A stretch of 6,994 bases of DNA, from assembly GCA_947259605.1 (NCBI GenBank), contig CAMYMX010000181.1, positions 1 through 6,994 on the forward strand, read 5' to 3'. Shown here piece after piece: positions 6,152-6,994 of the stretch; positions within the stretch are counted from its first letter, which is position 1; each line of letters starts with the position of its first letter. The stretch is from an uncultured Polyangiaceae bacterium (GTDB lineage: Bacteria > Myxococcota_A > Polyangia > Polyangiales > Houyiibacteriaceae). The notes under the pieces are model-generated. The model was not told the DNA's origin. It saw only the letters and a program-made list of their open reading frames with translations, and made no database searches. A program made the position numbers and the translations under genes.

Positions 6152-6805
6152 TCAGTCGGCCTGGAAGCCCGCCGCCTTGTGCGCTCCGTCGCAAAACGGT
6201 TTGTTTTGCGAATGCCCGCAGCGGCAGAGGGCTGCTTTCTTTCCGGTCCACGCTTTGCGTCCGCTCGCCGCAACGATGGTGAAGTTGCCGCTCAGCAAGA
6301 GCGGCCCGTTGGGCGCTCGGCCGACCTTGAGGGTCCCGCCGGGCGCGTCGAAGCCTTCCCCCTTGTCGCCAACCGCTCCGTAGTCCTTGAAACCCACCTC
6401 TTCGTGGCTGTTGTCGCAGAACGGTTTGTTCTTCGATTGCCCGCAGCGGCAAAGCGCCGTGCGGAGCCGGACTCCGGGCATGTCTTCGGCGGCGCCGTCC
6501 ACATCCAAGTCCCCACGAACGTAAAGGGGACCGTTGTACATCACAGAGACGACGTTCTCGGCGTCCGCGACCTCGTGGCTGGTTCCGTCTTTGCGCTCGT
6601 ACGTCAGCGCGCCCGTCGGACAGCGACGGACCACCTCCGCAACCTCGTTTGGACCCACCAAATCGGGCTGGCACCAGGGTTGCCGACCGCCGATGAAGAG
6701 CTCGTTGTTTGCCCGGCCGCACTCACCGATGTGGATGCAGAGGCGCCCGTCCCAATGGACATCGGCCTCGGCGCCGGGATACGTGACAACCTTCTTTTCG
6801 CTCAT
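6152..6805 (-). CDS. iron-sulfur protein: divergent ferredoxin domain plus two CDGSH domains
   Basis: This 217-residue cytoplasmic protein appears to hold three clusters. Residues 1-72 are a divergent mono-cluster ferredoxin domain (Fer4_19 type; VHWDGRLCIHIGECGR, RRCPTGAL) with Cys 23, 29, 45 and 62. Residues 90-140 are a CDGSH-type [2Fe-2S] domain with Cys 119, 121, 130 and His 134. Residues 166-215 are a second, with Cys 194, 196, 205 and His 209. The first reads CDNSH, the second CDGAH, but all metal ligands are kept. The two CDGSH units are internal repeats, each opening with a similar NGPL segment. Its role is probably electron transfer or iron-sulfur/redox handling; no specific partner is established. 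ATG 6805 is chosen because AGGAG lies 7 bases upstream; an upstream extension to 6913 has no such support. It probably heads an operon with the acyl-CoA synthetase. Confidence 0.92.
   Translation of the reverse strand: MSEKKVVTYPGAEADVHWDGRLCIHIGECGRANNELFIGGRQPWCQPDLVGPNEVAEVVRRCPTGALTYERKDGTSHEVADAENVVSVMYNGPLYVRGDLDVDGAAEDMPGVRLRTALCRCGQSKNKPFCDNSHEEVGFKDYGAVGDKGEGFDAPGGTLKVGRAPNGPLLLSGNFTIVAASGRKAWTGKKAALCRCGHSQNKPFCDGAHKAAGFQAD
6189..6457 (-). repeat. duplicated DNA encoding the two CDGSH cluster-binding loops
   Basis: Positions 6189-6232 and 6414-6457 align without gaps at 38 of 44 bases, covering the core of each CDGSH motif. The rest of the two domains is far less alike at DNA level. 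This reflects domain duplication kept similar by selection on the metal site, or partial gene conversion. Confidence 0.7.
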
Positions 6806-6941
6806 GGGATTTCTCCTGATAGTAGGGCGTTGTTGAGCAGCACCCCGAAGTCGGTTTTTTACTACAGCGAGCGGGAAACCACTACCGCGAACTGACGCTC
6901 GATCGCGTGACACTCGAGGGCGTGGTAGGCAAGCTGTTCAA
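6806..6941. promoter_or_regulatory. leader/promoter region upstream of the iron-sulfur gene
   Basis: This 136-base stretch has no convincing gene. It holds the ribosome site AGGAG (6817-6813, minus strand) and a run of six T on the plus strand (6853-6858). I find no strong promoter boxes; TACTAT about 6 bases before the ribosome site is too close to the start to be a usual -10. If the right-edge reading frame is real this would be a divergent promoter region. Confidence 0.4.
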
Positions 6942-6994
6942 ATGGGGCATCACCACAACGACCATCACGCCAACGATGCCGATGTCCAGGGCAA
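6942..6994 (+). CDS. possible start of a histidine-rich protein, cut by window edge
   Basis: From ATG 6942 the plus frame reads MGHHHNDHHANDADVQG and runs off the edge. Five His in the first nine residues recall the N-termini of cation diffusion facilitator transporters and other metal-handling proteins, but 17 residues cannot establish a family. No good ribosome site is seen; GAGGG lies over 20 bases upstream. Other frames are also open here on both strands, so this is a weak call. Confidence 0.28.
   Translation, partial: MGHHHNDHHANDADVQG

Noticed and set aside
6806..6913. 36-residue N-terminal extension of the iron-sulfur protein
   Set aside because: The extension is Arg-rich and unlike the family, and a clear AGGAG precedes ATG 6805.
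6827..6994. Plus-strand open frame with protein-like content (GVVEQHPEVGFLLQ)
   Set aside because: It follows three stop codons in a row and has no start codon or ribosome site near its beginning. I recognise no family in it, and it overlaps the probable promoter region.

Overview
The window is GC-rich and gene-dense, with short intergenic gaps and Shine-Dalgarno sites typical of Gram-negative bacteria. Nothing in it fixes the taxon. High GC, an FtsX-type ABC exporter, an AlkK-like acyl-CoA synthetase and a ferredoxin/double-CDGSH protein would fit a Myxococcota-like or other environmental proteobacterial chromosome, but that is only an impression. There is no sign of phage, transposase, CRISPR, tRNA or rRNA.

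Layout. (1) Positions 1-1986, minus strand: an ABC exporter pair, ATPase then FtsX-family permease, with overlapping stop and start codons; the permease runs off the left edge. (2) Positions 1987-2112: a divergent promoter region with an inverted repeat. (3) Positions 2113-3000, plus strand: an epoxide-hydrolase-type alpha/beta hydrolase. (4) Positions 3001-4302, plus strand: a near-perfect 19-base dyad over a candidate promoter, then arsM (arsenite S-adenosylmethionine methyltransferase), then a cysteine-rich MarR-family regulator joined to arsM by a 4-base ATGA overlap. (5) Positions 4303-4493: a non-coding gap between convergent genes, holding GC hairpins, a 13-base direct repeat and a compact G-quadruplex motif. 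(6) Positions 4494-6805, minus strand: a probable two-gene operon of an iron-sulfur protein (divergent ferredoxin domain plus two CDGSH domains) followed by an AlkK/FadD-like acyl-CoA synthetase. (7) Positions 6806-6994: a leader region and, at the right edge, a possible start of a histidine-rich protein on the plus strand.

How the genes work together. The most coherent unit is arsM-marR. The methyltransferase has the three family cysteines that bind As(III). The regulator behind it carries six cysteines, including two CC pairs, and a MarR-sized dyad sits where it would block arsM transcription. The inference is a self-regulated arsenic (or thiol/electrophile) response in which a MarR protein takes the role usually held by ArsR. 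The exporter, the hydrolase and the acyl-CoA synthetase/iron-sulfur operon look like separate transcription units without an obvious link to arsenic.
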